From Castellaniella sp. S9 (lineage in GTDB: Bacteria; Pseudomonadota; Gammaproteobacteria; Burkholderiales; Burkholderiaceae_B), in NCBI RefSeq assembly GCF_027257175.1, contig NZ_JAPFGD010000001.1, forward strand, positions 465,946-529,945: a DNA stretch of 64,000 nt. The letters are read 5' to 3'. Below, piece after piece: positions 34,107-43,176 of this stretch (position 1 is its first letter; the number at the start of each line of letters is the position of its first letter). The translations under genes were made by a program, and so were the position numbers. The notes under the pieces are model-generated. The model worked only from the letters and a program-made list of their open reading frames with translations. It did not search any database and had not been told where the DNA came from.

Positions 34107-34706
34107 TTACCAACGATGGTCGGCATCGTGGTCCACGACCGGACGCAGGCGGGCGGCGATGGCCTCGCGCGCCCGGAAAATCCGGGACCTGACCGTCCCG
34201 ATCGGACACTGCATGGTGCTGGCGATGTCCTCATAGCTCATTCCTTCGATCTCGCGCAAAATGATGGCAGTGCGCAAATCCTCGGGCAAGGCCTCGATCG
34301 CCGCATTGACGGTCTCGGCGATCTGGCGGCTGGCCATCATGGATTCCGGCGTGCCATGATCGCTTAGGCCGTCGATCTGGTCAAAAGTTTCACCATCCTC
34401 GTTTTCCAGGGGTGATACCGTCGCGGGACGGCGGTGCCGCGCGGCCTGCCAGTTGCGGGCGGTGTTGATGGCGATGCGGTAGAGCCAAGTATAAAAGGCG
34501 CTGTCGCCGCGAAACTGGGGCAGCGCCCGGTAGGCCTTGATGAAGGCTTCCTGCGCGACGTCCTCGACGTCGGCGGGATCGTGGATCATCCGCGAGAGCA
34601 GGCGCATGATCTTGCGCTGGTACTTGATGACCAGCAGGTCGAAGGCACGCCGATCGCCACGCTGCACGCGCTGGACCAGGTCGAGGTCGACGTCGCGCTC
34701 GCTCAT
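34107..34706 (-). CDS. rpoE: RNA polymerase sigma factor RpoE (sigma-E)
   Basis: ECF sigma factor for envelope stress. The 199 residues show region 2 (YQRKIMRLLSRMIHDPADVEDVAQEAF), and region 4 with the helix-turn-helix (MSYEDIASTMQCPIGTVRSRIFRAREA). ATG 34706 (MSERDVDL) was preferred over an in-frame GTG two codons earlier because it matches the usual family start. It heads rpoE-rseA-rseB-mucD, the operon known as sigE in Bordetella. An 11-bp hairpin separates it from fabF. Confidence 0.96.
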   Translation of the reverse strand: MSERDVDLDLVQRVQRGDRRAFDLLVIKYQRKIMRLLSRMIHDPADVEDVAQEAFIKAYRALPQFRGDSAFYTWLYRIAINTARNWQAARHRRPATVSPLENEDGETFDQIDGLSDHGTPESMMASRQIAETVNAAIEALPEDLRTAIILREIEGMSYEDIASTMQCPIGTVRSRIFRAREAIAARLRPVVDHDADHRW

Positions 34707-34721
34707 GGCCACGCCCGGCAG

Positions 34722-34747
34722 GGCATGCGCGGCGCCCCGCGCATGCC
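34722..34747 (-). other. Intercistronic hairpin between fabF and rpoE
   Basis: A perfect 11-bp inverted repeat (GGCATGCGCGG with CCGCGCATGCC, 4-nt loop) fills the 45-nt gap between the fabF stop and the rpoE start. There is no T-run after it on the minus strand, so it is not a standard terminator. It could mark a processing site or stabilise the 3' end of the fab message. Confidence 0.5.
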
Positions 34748-34751
34748 GGCC

Positions 34752-35981
34752 CTACACCCGGCGCACGATCATCGAACCGTTGGTGCCCCCGAAGCCGAAG
34801 GAATTCGACAGGGCCACATCGATCGTCATGTCGCGCGCCTGGTTCGCGCAGTAATCCAGATCGCACTCCGGATCCTGGTCGAACAGATTGATGGTCGGCG
34901 GCGAAATCTGGCGATGCACCGCCAGCGCCGTGAAAACGGCCTCGATGCCGCCTGCCGCCCCCAGCAGGTGTCCGGTCATGGACTTGGTCGAATTGACGAC
35001 GAGCTTGTAGGCATGGTCGCCGAAGGCGAGCTTGAGTGCATCGGTCTCGTTCTTGTCGCCCAGCGGGGTCGAGGTGCCGTGCGCATTGACGTAGCTGATC
35101 TCGTCCGCATTCACCGCGCTGTTGCGCAGCGCATTGAGGATGCCCCTGCGCGGCCCGTCCTGGTCGGGGCTGGTGATGTGATGGGCATCGGAGCTCATGC
35201 CGAACCCCGAGAATTCGCAATAGATGCGCGCGCCCCGGCGGCGGGCGTGCTCGTATTCCTCGAGGACCACCACACCGGCGCCCTCGCCCAGAACGAAGCC
35301 GTCGCGGCCGAGATCCCAGGGACGCGAGGCGGTCTGGGGGTCGTCGTTGCGCGTGGACAGCGCGCGCATGGCGGCAAAACCGCCCATGCCCAGCGGCGAG
35401 ACGGAACTCTCGGCGCCGCCGGCGACCATGACGTCGGCATCGCCGTACTCGATCAGCCGCGCCGCATCGCCGATGCTGTGCAGGCCCGTGGTGCAGGCCG
35501 AGACGACCGCGTAGCTGGGACCCTTGAGGCCCAGCATGATCGAGAGCTGTCCCGAGATCAGGTTGATCAGGGAGGCCGGGACGAAGAACGGCGAAATCCG
35601 CCGCGCGCCCCGTTGCATGTATTCGATCTGGGTTTCCTCGATGCGGGGCAGGCCGCCGATGCCCGAGCCGATGATGGTTCCCAGGCGGGTGGGATCCTCG
35701 GTCCCGGCGTCCAGGCCCGAATCGCGCCAGGCCTGCAGGCCGGCCACCACGCCGTAATGGATGAAGGTATCCATCTGCTTGGCTTCCTTGGGCGAGATGT
35801 AGGCGCCCAGGTCCAGGCCCCGGACCTCGCCGGCGATCTGGCTGTTGAGCCCGGAGGCGTCGAAGCGTGTCACCCGATCAATGCCCGAGCGGCCATTGAT
35901 GAGGTTGTCCCAGGCGGTATCGACATCGTTGCCCACGGGGGAAACGATGCCCAATCCGGTTATGACGACACGTCGTTTCAC
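34752..35981 (-). CDS. fabF: 3-oxoacyl-[acyl-carrier-protein] synthase II
   Basis: Elongating condensing enzyme of type II fatty-acid synthesis. The 409 residues have the nucleophile Cys163 in VVSACTTGLHSI, and downstream the two catalytic histidines in NAHGTSTPLGD and STKSMTGHLLGAAG. The start is a GTG at 35981 preceded by AGGAG at good spacing; no ATG fits, and KRRVVITG is the normal N-terminus. It follows acpP after 151 nt, the universal acpP-fabF pair. Confidence 0.97.
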   Translation of the reverse strand: MKRRVVITGLGIVSPVGNDVDTAWDNLINGRSGIDRVTRFDASGLNSQIAGEVRGLDLGAYISPKEAKQMDTFIHYGVVAGLQAWRDSGLDAGTEDPTRLGTIIGSGIGGLPRIEETQIEYMQRGARRISPFFVPASLINLISGQLSIMLGLKGPSYAVVSACTTGLHSIGDAARLIEYGDADVMVAGGAESSVSPLGMGGFAAMRALSTRNDDPQTASRPWDLGRDGFVLGEGAGVVVLEEYEHARRRGARIYCEFSGFGMSSDAHHITSPDQDGPRRGILNALRNSAVNADEISYVNAHGTSTPLGDKNETDALKLAFGDHAYKLVVNSTKSMTGHLLGAAGGIEAVFTALAVHRQISPPTINLFDQDPECDLDYCANQARDMTIDVALSNSFGFGGTNGSMIVRRV

Positions 35982-36132
35982 GTACGGCTCCTGAAAATGG
36001 AAAGGCGGTTTCAAGCAGGCGATACGCAAGCCGGGCACGCCAACCGGTATTGGCATGCCCGCCTACCATCTGCTATGAACCGCCTTGAGGCTCTTGCGCG
36101 GCTCGCCGCGTCATCGCCGGGAATGGAAAAGT

Positions 36133-36372
36133 TTATTGCTTGCTATGCGAGGTGATGTAATCAACAGCCTGCTGCACCGTCGTGATCTTTTCGGCTTCTT
36201 CGTCGGGGATCTCGGTTTCAAATTCGTCTTCGAGGGCCATCACGAGCTCGACCATATCGAGCGAATCGGCACCGAGGTCGTCAAGGAAGGAAGATTCGTT
36301 CTTGATCTCGGCCTCGTTGACGCCGAGTTGCTCAGCGACGATCTTCTTGACGCGCTGTTCGATGCTTTCCAT
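36133..36372 (-). CDS. acpP: Acyl carrier protein
   Basis: Carries growing acyl chains on a 4'-phosphopantetheine arm. The 79-residue acidic protein has the attachment serine, Ser37, in [21 protein letters not shown] ribosome binding site precedes ATG 36372. A TATAAT -10 at 36403-36408 (minus strand) lies in the 189-nt gap to fabG, giving a short leader; ACP is needed in great excess over the enzymes, and a private promoter fits that. Confidence 0.98.
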   Translation of the reverse strand: MESIEQRVKKIVAEQLGVNEAEIKNESSFLDDLGADSLDMVELVMALEDEFETEIPDEEAEKITTVQQAVDYITSHSKQ

Positions 36373-36402
36373 GCATATCTCCAAGTAGGGAAAATCCCGC
36401 GA

Positions 36403-36408
36403 ATTATA
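36403..36408 (-). promoter_or_regulatory. -10 element upstream of acpP
   Basis: A perfect TATAAT on the minus strand, 31 nt before the acpP start. No convincing -35 stands at 16-18 nt upstream (CTGCCC is the best), so strength is uncertain. It lies in the only large gap of an otherwise tightly packed operon. Confidence 0.5.
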
Positions 36409-36561
36409 GCCAAATGAGGCAACCAGGGCAGCGGGCGGTGGTAAAAAAAGGCAGGTCCAGGACTCGCGGCGACATCCTTGCGGACATCGGCGCGCCGCGC
36501 GTGGCGTGCCGGTTTATTTGAACGGATTTTACCTTAGACGGCGCCATCCGTTCCGGATGCT

Positions 36562-37302
36562 CTACATGTACATACCACCATTGACGTGCAAAGTGGTACC
36601 TGTTACATAGGCCGCGTTCGGCCCGGCCAGGAAGGTCACCGCGTGGGCGATCTCGGCCGCCGAGCCCAGGCGCCCCAGGGGGATCTGCCCGAGGATGGCG
36701 GCGGTCTGGGTCTCGTTCAGGGCGCGGGTCATGTCGGTCTCGATGAAGCCGGGGGCGACGCAGTTGACCGTGATGTTGCGACTGCCCAGCTCGATGGCCA
36801 GAGCACGCGACATGCCCGCCACGCCGGCCTTGGCGGCCGCGTAGTTGGCCTGGCCGGGATTGCCGCCATGGCCCACCACCGAGGTGATGTTGATGATCCG
36901 GCCCCAGCGGGCCTTCATCATGGTCTTGGCCACGCCCCGGGTCAGGCGGAACACCGCCGACAGGTTGGTTTCGAGGACCGCGGCCCAGTCCTCGTCCTTC
37001 ATCCGCATGACGAGGCCGTCGCGGGTGATCCCGGCATTGTTGACCAGGATGTGCGGGCCGCCGTCGCGCGCAAGGTCCGCCAGCAGCGCGTCGCAGGCGG
37101 CGGCGTCATTGACGTCCAGCACGGCGCCGCGCCCGCCATGGGGCGCCAGGGCCTCGGTGACGGCGCGCGCGCCCGCCTCGGACGTGGCGGTGCCGACCAC
37201 CGTGGCGCCGCCGGCCGCGAGTTCCAGTGCGATGGCGCGGCCGATCCCGCGCGAGGCGCCCGTGACGAGGGCGACCTTGCCTTCGAGTTGCTTGTCTGAC
37301 AT
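36562..37302 (-). CDS. fabG: 3-oxoacyl-[acyl-carrier-protein] reductase
   Basis: NADPH-dependent ketoreductase of fatty-acid synthesis, a short-chain dehydrogenase. The 246 residues show the cofactor motif TGASRGIG, NNAG, catalytic Ser in NITSVVG, and YAAAK (Tyr and Lys). The C-terminus GTTLHVNGGMYM is typical. The gene starts 1 nt after the fabD stop, so translation is probably coupled. Confidence 0.97.
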   Translation of the reverse strand: MSDKQLEGKVALVTGASRGIGRAIALELAAGGATVVGTATSEAGARAVTEALAPHGGRGAVLDVNDAAACDALLADLARDGGPHILVNNAGITRDGLVMRMKDEDWAAVLETNLSAVFRLTRGVAKTMMKARWGRIINITSVVGHGGNPGQANYAAAKAGVAGMSRALAIELGSRNITVNCVAPGFIETDMTRALNETQTAAILGQIPLGRLGSAAEIAHAVTFLAGPNAAYVTGTTLHVNGGMYM

Positions 37303-37303
37303 A

Positions 37304-38236
37304 TCAGCCTCCCAGTGCGTCCAGCGTCTGCCGCAGCGACGCCGGATCGGTGATGTTGAAAGCCTGCAGGTTGCGGTCGATGCGTTTGACCAGGCCGGAG
37401 AGGACCTTGCCCGGCCCGCACTCGACCACGTGGGTGACGCCGGCGGCGGCCATCGCCTGGATGGTCTCGACCCAGCGCACCGGATGCCAGGCCTGGCGCA
37501 CCAGGGCATCGCGGATCGCCTCGGGATCGGACGGCACGGCCACGTCGACGTTGTTGATGAGGGGGATGGCGGGGCTGCGCACCTCGATCGCCGCCAGCGC
37601 CTCGCGCAGCACGGCGGCCGCGGGCTCGAGCAGGCTGGAATGGAACGGCGCCGACACCGGCAGCGGCAGCGCGCGCTTGGCGCCGGCGGCGCGGGCGCGC
37701 TCGCAGGCGCGCTCGATGGCGCCGGCATGGCCGGCGATGACGACCTGCGCGGGGGCGTTGTAGTTGACGGCCTCGACCACCTCGCCTTCGGCCGCCTCGG
37801 CGCAGACGCGGCGCACGGCTTCGTCCTCGAGGCCCAGGATCGCCGCCATGCCGCCCGCGCCGATGGGCACGGCGGCCTGCATCGCCTGCGCGCGCACGCG
37901 CACTGTGCGCAGGGCGTCGGCCAGGTCCATGGAACCCGCGGCGGTGAGGGCCGAATATTCGCCCAGGCTATGGCCGGCGACCAGGTCGGGCGCCCGCCCG
38001 CCCGCCGCGATCCAGGCGCGGTACATGGCAACGGCCGACAACAGCATCGCCGGCTGGGTATTGGCGGTGAGGTTGAGGTCCTCGGCGGGCCCGCGGGCGA
38101 TCAGGCCCGAGAGATCCTGGCCCAGGGCCGCATCGCCGGTGCGCACGGCGTCCTGGACGGCCGGATCGTCGGCCCAGGCATCCAGCATGCCGACCGTCTG
38201 CGAACCCTGCCCGGGAAAGACAAAGGCAATTTTCAT
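37304..38236 (-). CDS. fabD: Malonyl-CoA:ACP transacylase
   Basis: Loads malonyl groups onto ACP. The 310 residues begin MKIAFVFPGQGSQ and carry the nucleophile Ser90 in VAGHSLGEYSAL, the Arg of VRVRAQAMQ and the His of PVSAPFHSSL. It lies 8 nt after fabH. The malonyl-CoA it uses comes from acetyl-CoA carboxylase, one subunit of which (accD) is at 50041-50925. Confidence 0.97.
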   Translation of the reverse strand: MKIAFVFPGQGSQTVGMLDAWADDPAVQDAVRTGDAALGQDLSGLIARGPAEDLNLTANTQPAMLLSAVAMYRAWIAAGGRAPDLVAGHSLGEYSALTAAGSMDLADALRTVRVRAQAMQAAVPIGAGGMAAILGLEDEAVRRVCAEAAEGEVVEAVNYNAPAQVVIAGHAGAIERACERARAAGAKRALPLPVSAPFHSSLLEPAAAVLREALAAIEVRSPAIPLINNVDVAVPSDPEAIRDALVRQAWHPVRWVETIQAMAAAGVTHVVECGPGKVLSGLVKRIDRNLQAFNITDPASLRQTLDALGG

Positions 38237-38244
38237 AGGGAACC

Positions 38245-39219
38245 CTACATTCTGGCGAGGACCGAGCCCCAGGTGAAACCGCCGCCGACCCCCTGCAGCA
38301 GCACCAGGTCGCCGGCGCGGATGCGGCCGTCGCGACAGGCCACGTCCAGCGCCAGCGGCACGCTGGCCGCCGAGGTGTTGGCATGCTCGCCCACCGTGAT
38401 GACGACCTTGTCGTCGGGGACGTGGAGCTTGCGGCTGATGAAATTGATGATGCGCACGTTGGCCTGGTGAGGCACCATCCAGTCGATCTGCTCGAGGGGC
38501 ACGCCGGCCTGCTCGCAGACCTCGCGCGCCGAGCGCGACAGCGAGTTGACCGCGAGCTTGAAGACCGCCTGGCCGTCCATGCGCAGAAAGGGATCGCCCG
38601 TCACCTCGCCGCGGTCGACGTTGCCCGCGGCGCACAGGATGTGCATCTGGCTGCCGTCGGCGTTGAGCTTGGCCGCCAGGATGCCCGGTTCCTCGGCGGC
38701 ACTGAGCACCACCGCCCCGGCGCCGTCGCCGAACAGCACGCAGGTGCGCCGGTCGCTCCAGTCGAGGATGCCCGAGAACACCTCGGCGCCGATCACCAGC
38801 GCGTGGCGCGCCCGCCCCGCCTGGATGAACGCGTCGGCGGTGGCCAGCGCATAGACGAAACCGCTGCATACCGCCTGCACGTCGAAGGCGGCTCCGCCCG
38901 GGGTGCCCAGGTTCGCCTGGACCAGGCAGGCCGTGCTGGGGAAGATGAAGTCCGGCGTGGACGTGGCGACGATGATCAGGTCGATGTCCGTCGCCGCAAG
39001 GCCGGCGGCCTCGAGGGCGGCCCGCGCCGCATGCGTCGCCAGCGTGCTGGTCTTGACGCCGGGGTCGGCGATGTGGCGCTGCCGGATGCCGGTGCGCTCG
39101 ACGATCCAGGCGTCCGAGGTCTCGACCCCGCGCGTGGCCAGCTCGGCGGCCAGTTCGTCGTTGCTGACGATCCGGGGTGGCAGGTAGCCGCCCGTTCCTG
39201 TGATCCTGGCGTAAGGCAT
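38245..39219 (-). CDS. fabH: 3-oxoacyl-[acyl-carrier-protein] synthase III
   Basis: Initiates fatty-acid synthesis by condensing acetyl-CoA with malonyl-ACP. The 324 residues carry catalytic Cys118 in [10 protein letters not shown], His in PHQANVRI and Asn in [10 protein letters not shown]. It follows plsX after 20 nt. Length and triad are complete. Confidence 0.97.
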   Translation of the reverse strand: MPYARITGTGGYLPPRIVSNDELAAELATRGVETSDAWIVERTGIRQRHIADPGVKTSTLATHAARAALEAAGLAATDIDLIIVATSTPDFIFPSTACLVQANLGTPGGAAFDVQAVCSGFVYALATADAFIQAGRARHALVIGAEVFSGILDWSDRRTCVLFGDGAGAVVLSAAEEPGILAAKLNADGSQMHILCAAGNVDRGEVTGDPFLRMDGQAVFKLAVNSLSRSAREVCEQAGVPLEQIDWMVPHQANVRIINFISRKLHVPDDKVVITVGEHANTSAASVPLALDVACRDGRIRAGDLVLLQGVGGGFTWGSVLARM

Positions 39220-39239
39220 GGTTTCTTCCGGAAAGAAAA

Positions 39240-40298
39240 CTAGGAGGCGACGTGCGCGGACTCGCCGGCTGTGTCCGAGAGGGCCCGGCGCAAAGCGGCC
39301 AGGCCTTCGATGGTGCCGTCCAGCAGGCCGTTTTGCACCGCCTCGCGGGCCCGCAGCAGGGCCTGGCCAAAGGCATAGGCGTCGGCGGAGCCGTGGCTCT
39401 TGATCACGATGCCGCGCAAGCCCAGCAGGGCGGCCCCATTGTAGCGACGATTGTCGACCCGGGCGCGGAAGCGGTTGAGGACGGGGCTGGCCACCAGGCC
39501 GGCGGCCATCGTCAGCGGCGTGCGGCGGAATTCCTCGCGCATCATGACGCCGATCATCCGGGCGAGACCCTCGACGGACTTGAGCACGACGTTGCCCACG
39601 AAGCCGTCGCAGACCACCACGTCGACCGAGCCCTTGAAGATGTCGTCGCCCTCGACGTTGCCGTGGAAATTCAGGCCGCTGGCGCGCAACAGTTCGGCGG
39701 CGCGCTTGACCACGTCGTTGCCCTTGATGACCTCCTCGCCGATGTTGAGCAGGCCCACGCGGGGACGCTCGAGCCGGTCGACGCTGGACACCAGGGCCGA
39801 GCCCATCAGGCCGAACTGCAGCAGGTGCTCGGCGGTGCAGTCCACGTTCGCCCCCAGGTCGAGGACCGTGGTCGCGCGCCCCGCCTGGTTGGGAATGGCG
39901 GTGGCGATCGCCGGGCGGTCGATGCCGTCGAGGGTCTTGAGGACGTAGCGCGAGATCGCCATCCAGGCGCCGGTGTTGCCGGCGGACACCGCCGCATCGG
40001 CGCGCCCGTCCTTGACCGCCTGGACCGCGATGCGCATCGAGGAGTCTTTCTTGCGGCGCAGCGCGACCTCGACCGAGTCGTGCATGGCGACGACCTCGGA
40101 GGCATGGAGGATTTCGAAGGACCCGGCGGGGGCCGCGTCCCGCTGCAAGGCCTGGCGGATCTGGGATTCGTCGCCCACCAGCAGGCACTGCGCATCGGGG
40201 CATGCCCGCGCAAACGCGATGGCCGCCGGCACCGTCACCGGCAGGCCATGGTCACCGCCCATGCAATCGATGGCGATGCGAACCCTGTTGTTGGGCAT
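39240..40298 (-). CDS. plsX: Phosphate acyltransferase PlsX
   Basis: Makes acyl-phosphate from acyl-ACP for phospholipid synthesis. The 352 residues start [19 protein letters not shown] and contain the conserved [20 protein letters not shown] and [12 protein letters not shown] segments. It follows rpmF after 23 nt. It is a peripheral membrane enzyme in the known family. Confidence 0.97.
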   Translation of the reverse strand: MPNNRVRIAIDCMGGDHGLPVTVPAAIAFARACPDAQCLLVGDESQIRQALQRDAAPAGSFEILHASEVVAMHDSVEVALRRKKDSSMRIAVQAVKDGRADAAVSAGNTGAWMAISRYVLKTLDGIDRPAIATAIPNQAGRATTVLDLGANVDCTAEHLLQFGLMGSALVSSVDRLERPRVGLLNIGEEVIKGNDVVKRAAELLRASGLNFHGNVEGDDIFKGSVDVVVCDGFVGNVVLKSVEGLARMIGVMMREEFRRTPLTMAAGLVASPVLNRFRARVDNRRYNGAALLGLRGIVIKSHGSADAYAFGQALLRAREAVQNGLLDGTIEGLAALRRALSDTAGESAHVAS

Positions 40299-40321
40299 CG
40301 GATACGTGATCCGGGGCGCAA

Positions 40322-40504
40322 TTACTCGTCGTTCTTGGTCTTGAGGACCTTGCGGCCGCGATAGACGCCATTGGGACTGATGTGATGGCGCAGGTGCAGC
40401 TCGCCGGTCGTGGGTTCGATCGCCGTGGCCGGAGCGGCCAGGAAATCATGCGAGCGATGCATGCCGCGCTTGGACGGGCTCTTTTTGTTTTGCTGGACAG
40501 CCAT
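40322..40504 (-). CDS. rpmF: 50S ribosomal protein L32
   Basis: A 60-residue basic ribosomal protein. [20 protein letters not shown] is the family N-terminus, followed by [20 protein letters not shown] and [13 protein letters not shown] 40504 has GGAG upstream. The yceD-rpmF-plsX-fab order couples ribosome and lipid synthesis in many proteobacteria. Confidence 0.97.
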   Translation of the reverse strand: MAVQQNKKSPSKRGMHRSHDFLAAPATAIEPTTGELHLRHHISPNGVYRGRKVLKTKNDE

Positions 40505-40563
40505 GGTGACTCCTGTAATCGGGCCGCTCATTGTAAGCGAAAGCCCTGCTGTTGAATAAATAT

Positions 40564-41097
40564 TCAGTGCTTCTTGAGGCGCTCCAGCGCCGCGAAGGGC
40601 GAGGGACGTCCCGGATCCGATCCGTCGTCCGCGTCCGGGCGGCCGCCGGGGCAGGCCGCGTGCATGGGCGCATAGGGCACGGCGAGGATGAGTTCATCCT
40701 CGACCAGGTCCAACCCGTCCATGCGATCCTCGGCCACGAGGTATTCCGCAACGCCGCCCCGCCCGTCGGCCTCGAGCGCGTCCATCGCCTCGAGTTCCTC
40801 CTGCGTACGCAGCAGGCGCAGGCTGTTGACGACATCCAGGGGCAGGTCCATGGCCTGCAGGCAACGCTGGCAGATCACGCGAACCCGGCCGCGCGCCTGC
40901 ACATCGAGCCATGCGCCGCCCTGCCCGTCCATGCGTCCAGCCAGCCGCCAGTCAAGCTTGCCGTCTTGCGGCGTGGGCAGGCCCTCGCAAAGGCGCGCAA
41001 ATCCAGCCACAGGCGCCTCGCCCTGCAAAACCCGCCCGTTGCGCGCAAATTCCAGCGGATCGACTAGCCTAGAATTCGAGCTGACCATATTGGGCAA
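40564..41097 (-). CDS. yceD: YceD / DUF177 family protein
   Basis: A 177-residue protein of the DUF177 family, linked in E. coli and plants to 23S rRNA/50S biogenesis. The family pattern is [25 protein letters not shown], with a CxxC, then VDxxxE-like acidic stretches and [19 protein letters not shown] 41097 or an in-frame ATG at 41088 may be used. It is the first gene of the fab operon behind a good sigma-70 promoter. Confidence 0.9.
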   Translation of the reverse strand: MPNMVSSNSRLVDPLEFARNGRVLQGEAPVAGFARLCEGLPTPQDGKLDWRLAGRMDGQGGAWLDVQARGRVRVICQRCLQAMDLPLDVVNSLRLLRTQEELEAMDALEADGRGGVAEYLVAEDRMDGLDLVEDELILAVPYAPMHAACPGGRPDADDGSDPGRPSPFAALERLKKH

Positions 41098-41128
41098 ACC
41101 AAGGATTCGGTATTCGGAAAAACTCTAG

Positions 41129-41158
41129 ATCATACCTTATGGGAGGAAATACGGTCAA
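41129..41158 (-). promoter_or_regulatory. Sigma-70 promoter of the yceD-rpmF-plsX-fab operon
   Basis: On the minus strand TTGACC (41153-41158) and TATGAT (41129-41134) are 18 nt apart, in the 146-nt divergent spacer between yceD and maf. Transcription should begin near 41122, about 25 nt before yceD. It is the best promoter match upstream of the lipid gene run. Confidence 0.7.
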
Positions 41159-41243
41159 TTTCAGTGGCAGGGATGCGCGTCTTGCGCCGCCGGGCGCGCT
41201 AAACTGTCGCCTCCCCCATACAGACACCCGTGAAGCACCGCGC

Positions 41244-41840
41244 ATGCGCCTGATCCTCGCGTCCAGTTCGCCCTACCGCCGCCAGATGCTCATGCGCCTG
41301 GGCTTGCCTTTCGACGTCCAGCCCCCCAGCGTGGACGAGACCCCCGGCCCGGACGAGGACCCGGCCGCGCTGGCCCTGCGGCTGGCCCGCGGCAAGGCGC
41401 TGGAGGTCGCGGCACGGCATCCGGGCGCCATCGTCATCGGCTCGGACCAGGTCGCGGTCTTCGAGGGACAGCCGGTCGGCAAGCCCGGCAGCCACGCCGG
41501 CGCGTGCGCGCAGCTGCGCCGCTTCAGCGGCCGCAGCGTGGTGTTTCACAGCGCCCTGTGCGTCACCGACGGGGTCGCCGCCCACGTCGAGGACGTCACG
41601 ACGGATTGCGAATTCCTCACGCTCAGCGACGCCCAGATCGAACACTACCTGCGCACCGAGCGGCCCTATGACACCGCCGGCAGCGCCAAGGCCGAGGGCC
41701 TGGGCATCGCGCTGATGGCGCGCATGCGCAGCGACGATCCCACCGCCATCATCGGCCTGCCGCTGATCGCGCTCGCGCGCATGCTGCGCCAATTCGGCCT
41801 GGACCCGCTACGGCCGGCCCTCATCGACACCTCGCCATGA
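41244..41840 (+). CDS. Maf-family nucleotide pyrophosphatase (YceF-like)
   Basis: A 198-residue Maf/HAM1-like NTP pyrophosphatase thought to hydrolyse modified nucleotides (m7GTP for the YceF branch). It begins LILASSSPYRRQMLMRLGLPF and has the conserved VIGSDQVAVFEGQPVGKPG and PYDTAGSAKAEGLG segments. ATG 41244 gives the standard start. Its stop overlaps the next gene by 4 nt. It is divergent from the yceD operon, as often found. Confidence 0.92.
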   Translation: MRLILASSSPYRRQMLMRLGLPFDVQPPSVDETPGPDEDPAALALRLARGKALEVAARHPGAIVIGSDQVAVFEGQPVGKPGSHAGACAQLRRFSGRSVVFHSALCVTDGVAAHVEDVTTDCEFLTLSDAQIEHYLRTERPYDTAGSAKAEGLGIALMARMRSDDPTAIIGLPLIALARMLRQFGLDPLRPALIDTSP

Positions 41841-42544
41841 CCGACCTGCACCTGATTCCGGTGGGCCTGAGCCCCGCGCCGCCCGACAACTGGCTGCCCG
41901 CCGCCGCCCGCCAGACCGCGGCCGGCCTGCGGACCTACATCGCCGAGAACGCCAAGACCGCCCGCGCCTTCCTCAAGACCATCGGCACGCACACGCCCTT
42001 GCAGGACATCACGATCCATACGCTCAAGGCCGATACGGGCGCGGACGAGATCCAGTCCTGGCTGCGGGCCGTGCCCGCCGGACAGGACGTCGGCCTGGTG
42101 TCCGAGGCCGGATGCCCGGCGGTCGCCGACCCGGGCGCCGCCGTGGTCGCGCAGGCGCACCGGATGGGTTTGCGCGTGATTCCGTGGCCGGGCCCCTCCT
42201 CGATCATGCTGGGTCTCATGGCCAGCGGCCTGCAAGGACAGCGGTTCGCCTTTCATGGCTACGCCCCGGTCAAGCCGGCCGAGCGCGATGCCCGCCTGCG
42301 CGCCTGGGAATCCGCCTCGCACAAACAGGGCCAGACCCAGATCCTGATCGAGACGCCCTACCGGAACGAGGCCATGTTCGAGGCGCTGCTGCGCACCCTG
42401 CGCGACACCACCCGGCTGTGCATCGCCTGCTCGCTGACGGCCGAGGATGAATGGATCCGGACCTTGACCATCGCCCAATGGCGCAAGGCCCCGCCCCCCG
42501 ACCTGGGCCGCAGGCCCACGCTGTTCCTTTACCTGGCCGGCTAG
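41837..42544 (+). CDS. RsmI-family SAM-dependent methyltransferase, short form
   Basis: A 235-residue tetrapyrrole-methylase-fold protein related to RsmI (16S rRNA C1402 2'-O-methyltransferase). Recognisable parts are LHLIPVGLSP, VGLVSEAGCPAVADPGA, the WPGPSSIMLGLMASGLQG segment and FAFHGYAP. It is about 50 residues shorter than E. coli RsmI and lacks the usual C-terminal domain, so it may be a paralogue with another substrate. Start overlaps maf by 4 nt. Its stop shares a CTAG with the convergent toxin gene. Confidence 0.82.
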   Translation: MTDLHLIPVGLSPAPPDNWLPAAARQTAAGLRTYIAENAKTARAFLKTIGTHTPLQDITIHTLKADTGADEIQSWLRAVPAGQDVGLVSEAGCPAVADPGAAVVAQAHRMGLRVIPWPGPSSIMLGLMASGLQGQRFAFHGYAPVKPAERDARLRAWESASHKQGQTQILIETPYRNEAMFEALLRTLRDTTRLCIACSLTAEDEWIRTLTIAQWRKAPPPDLGRRPTLFLYLAG

Positions 42545-42858
42545 TGGTAGTCTTCTTCGCGCTGATGCCGAACCGCCAGGACCACCACCTTGCCCGGGTG
42601 CGCGATTTCGTACAGCGCAACGTATCCGGTGGCACCGAATGGAATGATCAGTTCACGACGCAAGCTATTGCCGCCGCCGGCCTTGCGGTAAATGAAAGGC
42701 GTTTGGGACAGATGCACGTCCACTGCCGTCTCGATCGCCAACAGGGCGCGCTCTGCGAGATCGAGGTCTTCGACCGTTTCGGCACGATCCAGGATGTAGC
42801 CGTATAGACGAAGCAAGTCTGCCCGCGCGGCAGGGGCGAAAACAACCTCGTAGGTCAT
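42541..42858 (-). CDS. RelE/ParE-family toxin
   Basis: A 105-residue toxin of the RelE/ParE superfamily. The ParE pattern is visible: FAPAARADLLRLYGYI at the start, then LRRELIIPFGATGYVALYEI and VVVLAVRHQREEDYH at the end. ParE members poison DNA gyrase while RelE members cleave mRNA; the C-terminal HQRE favours the ParE side. The partner antitoxin lies upstream with a 4-nt overlap (ATGA). The stop codon is shared, via CTAG, with the end of the RsmI-like gene. Confidence 0.88.
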   Translation of the reverse strand: MTYEVVFAPAARADLLRLYGYILDRAETVEDLDLAERALLAIETAVDVHLSQTPFIYRKAGGGNSLRRELIIPFGATGYVALYEIAHPGKVVVLAVRHQREEDYH

Positions 42859-43145
42859 GCGGGCGGCGCGGTTCGGGCCTGTAGTTCTTTGCGCCTGGCC
42901 TCCAGCATGTTGCGCAATTCCTGGGTGACCTGGCTGGCCGGGATCGATGTCCCTGTGTGCTGGTACTGCTGCCAGGCCGCCGCGCCACGAGCGTGGAATT
43001 CGGCCTGCGTGCGTCGGTACTCGACGGCGCTACGCACCGTCGCCTCGACGAATTCGGACAAGGTTTCTCCCGTGCGCAGCACCGATTCGAGATCGGAGCG
43101 CAGCTGGGGCTCGACCCGTACTTGAGGAATGATTGCGGTCTTCAT
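42855..43145 (-). CDS. Ribbon-helix-helix type antitoxin
   Basis: A 96-residue partner of the ParE-like toxin. The N-terminus IIPQVRVEPQLRSDLESVLRTGETLSEFVEATVRSAVEYR fits a ribbon-helix-helix DNA-binding domain (one strand, two helices), which would dimerise and repress the operon. The rest (about 50-96) is charged and helical and would wrap the toxin. ATG 43145 was chosen because it directly precedes the RHH strand. Confidence 0.82.
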   Translation of the reverse strand: MKTAIIPQVRVEPQLRSDLESVLRTGETLSEFVEATVRSAVEYRRTQAEFHARGAAAWQQYQHTGTSIPASQVTQELRNMLEARRKELQARTAPPA

Positions 43146-43176
43146 ATGGAATTTGTAGTGCATTTGCGTTGCAGAG

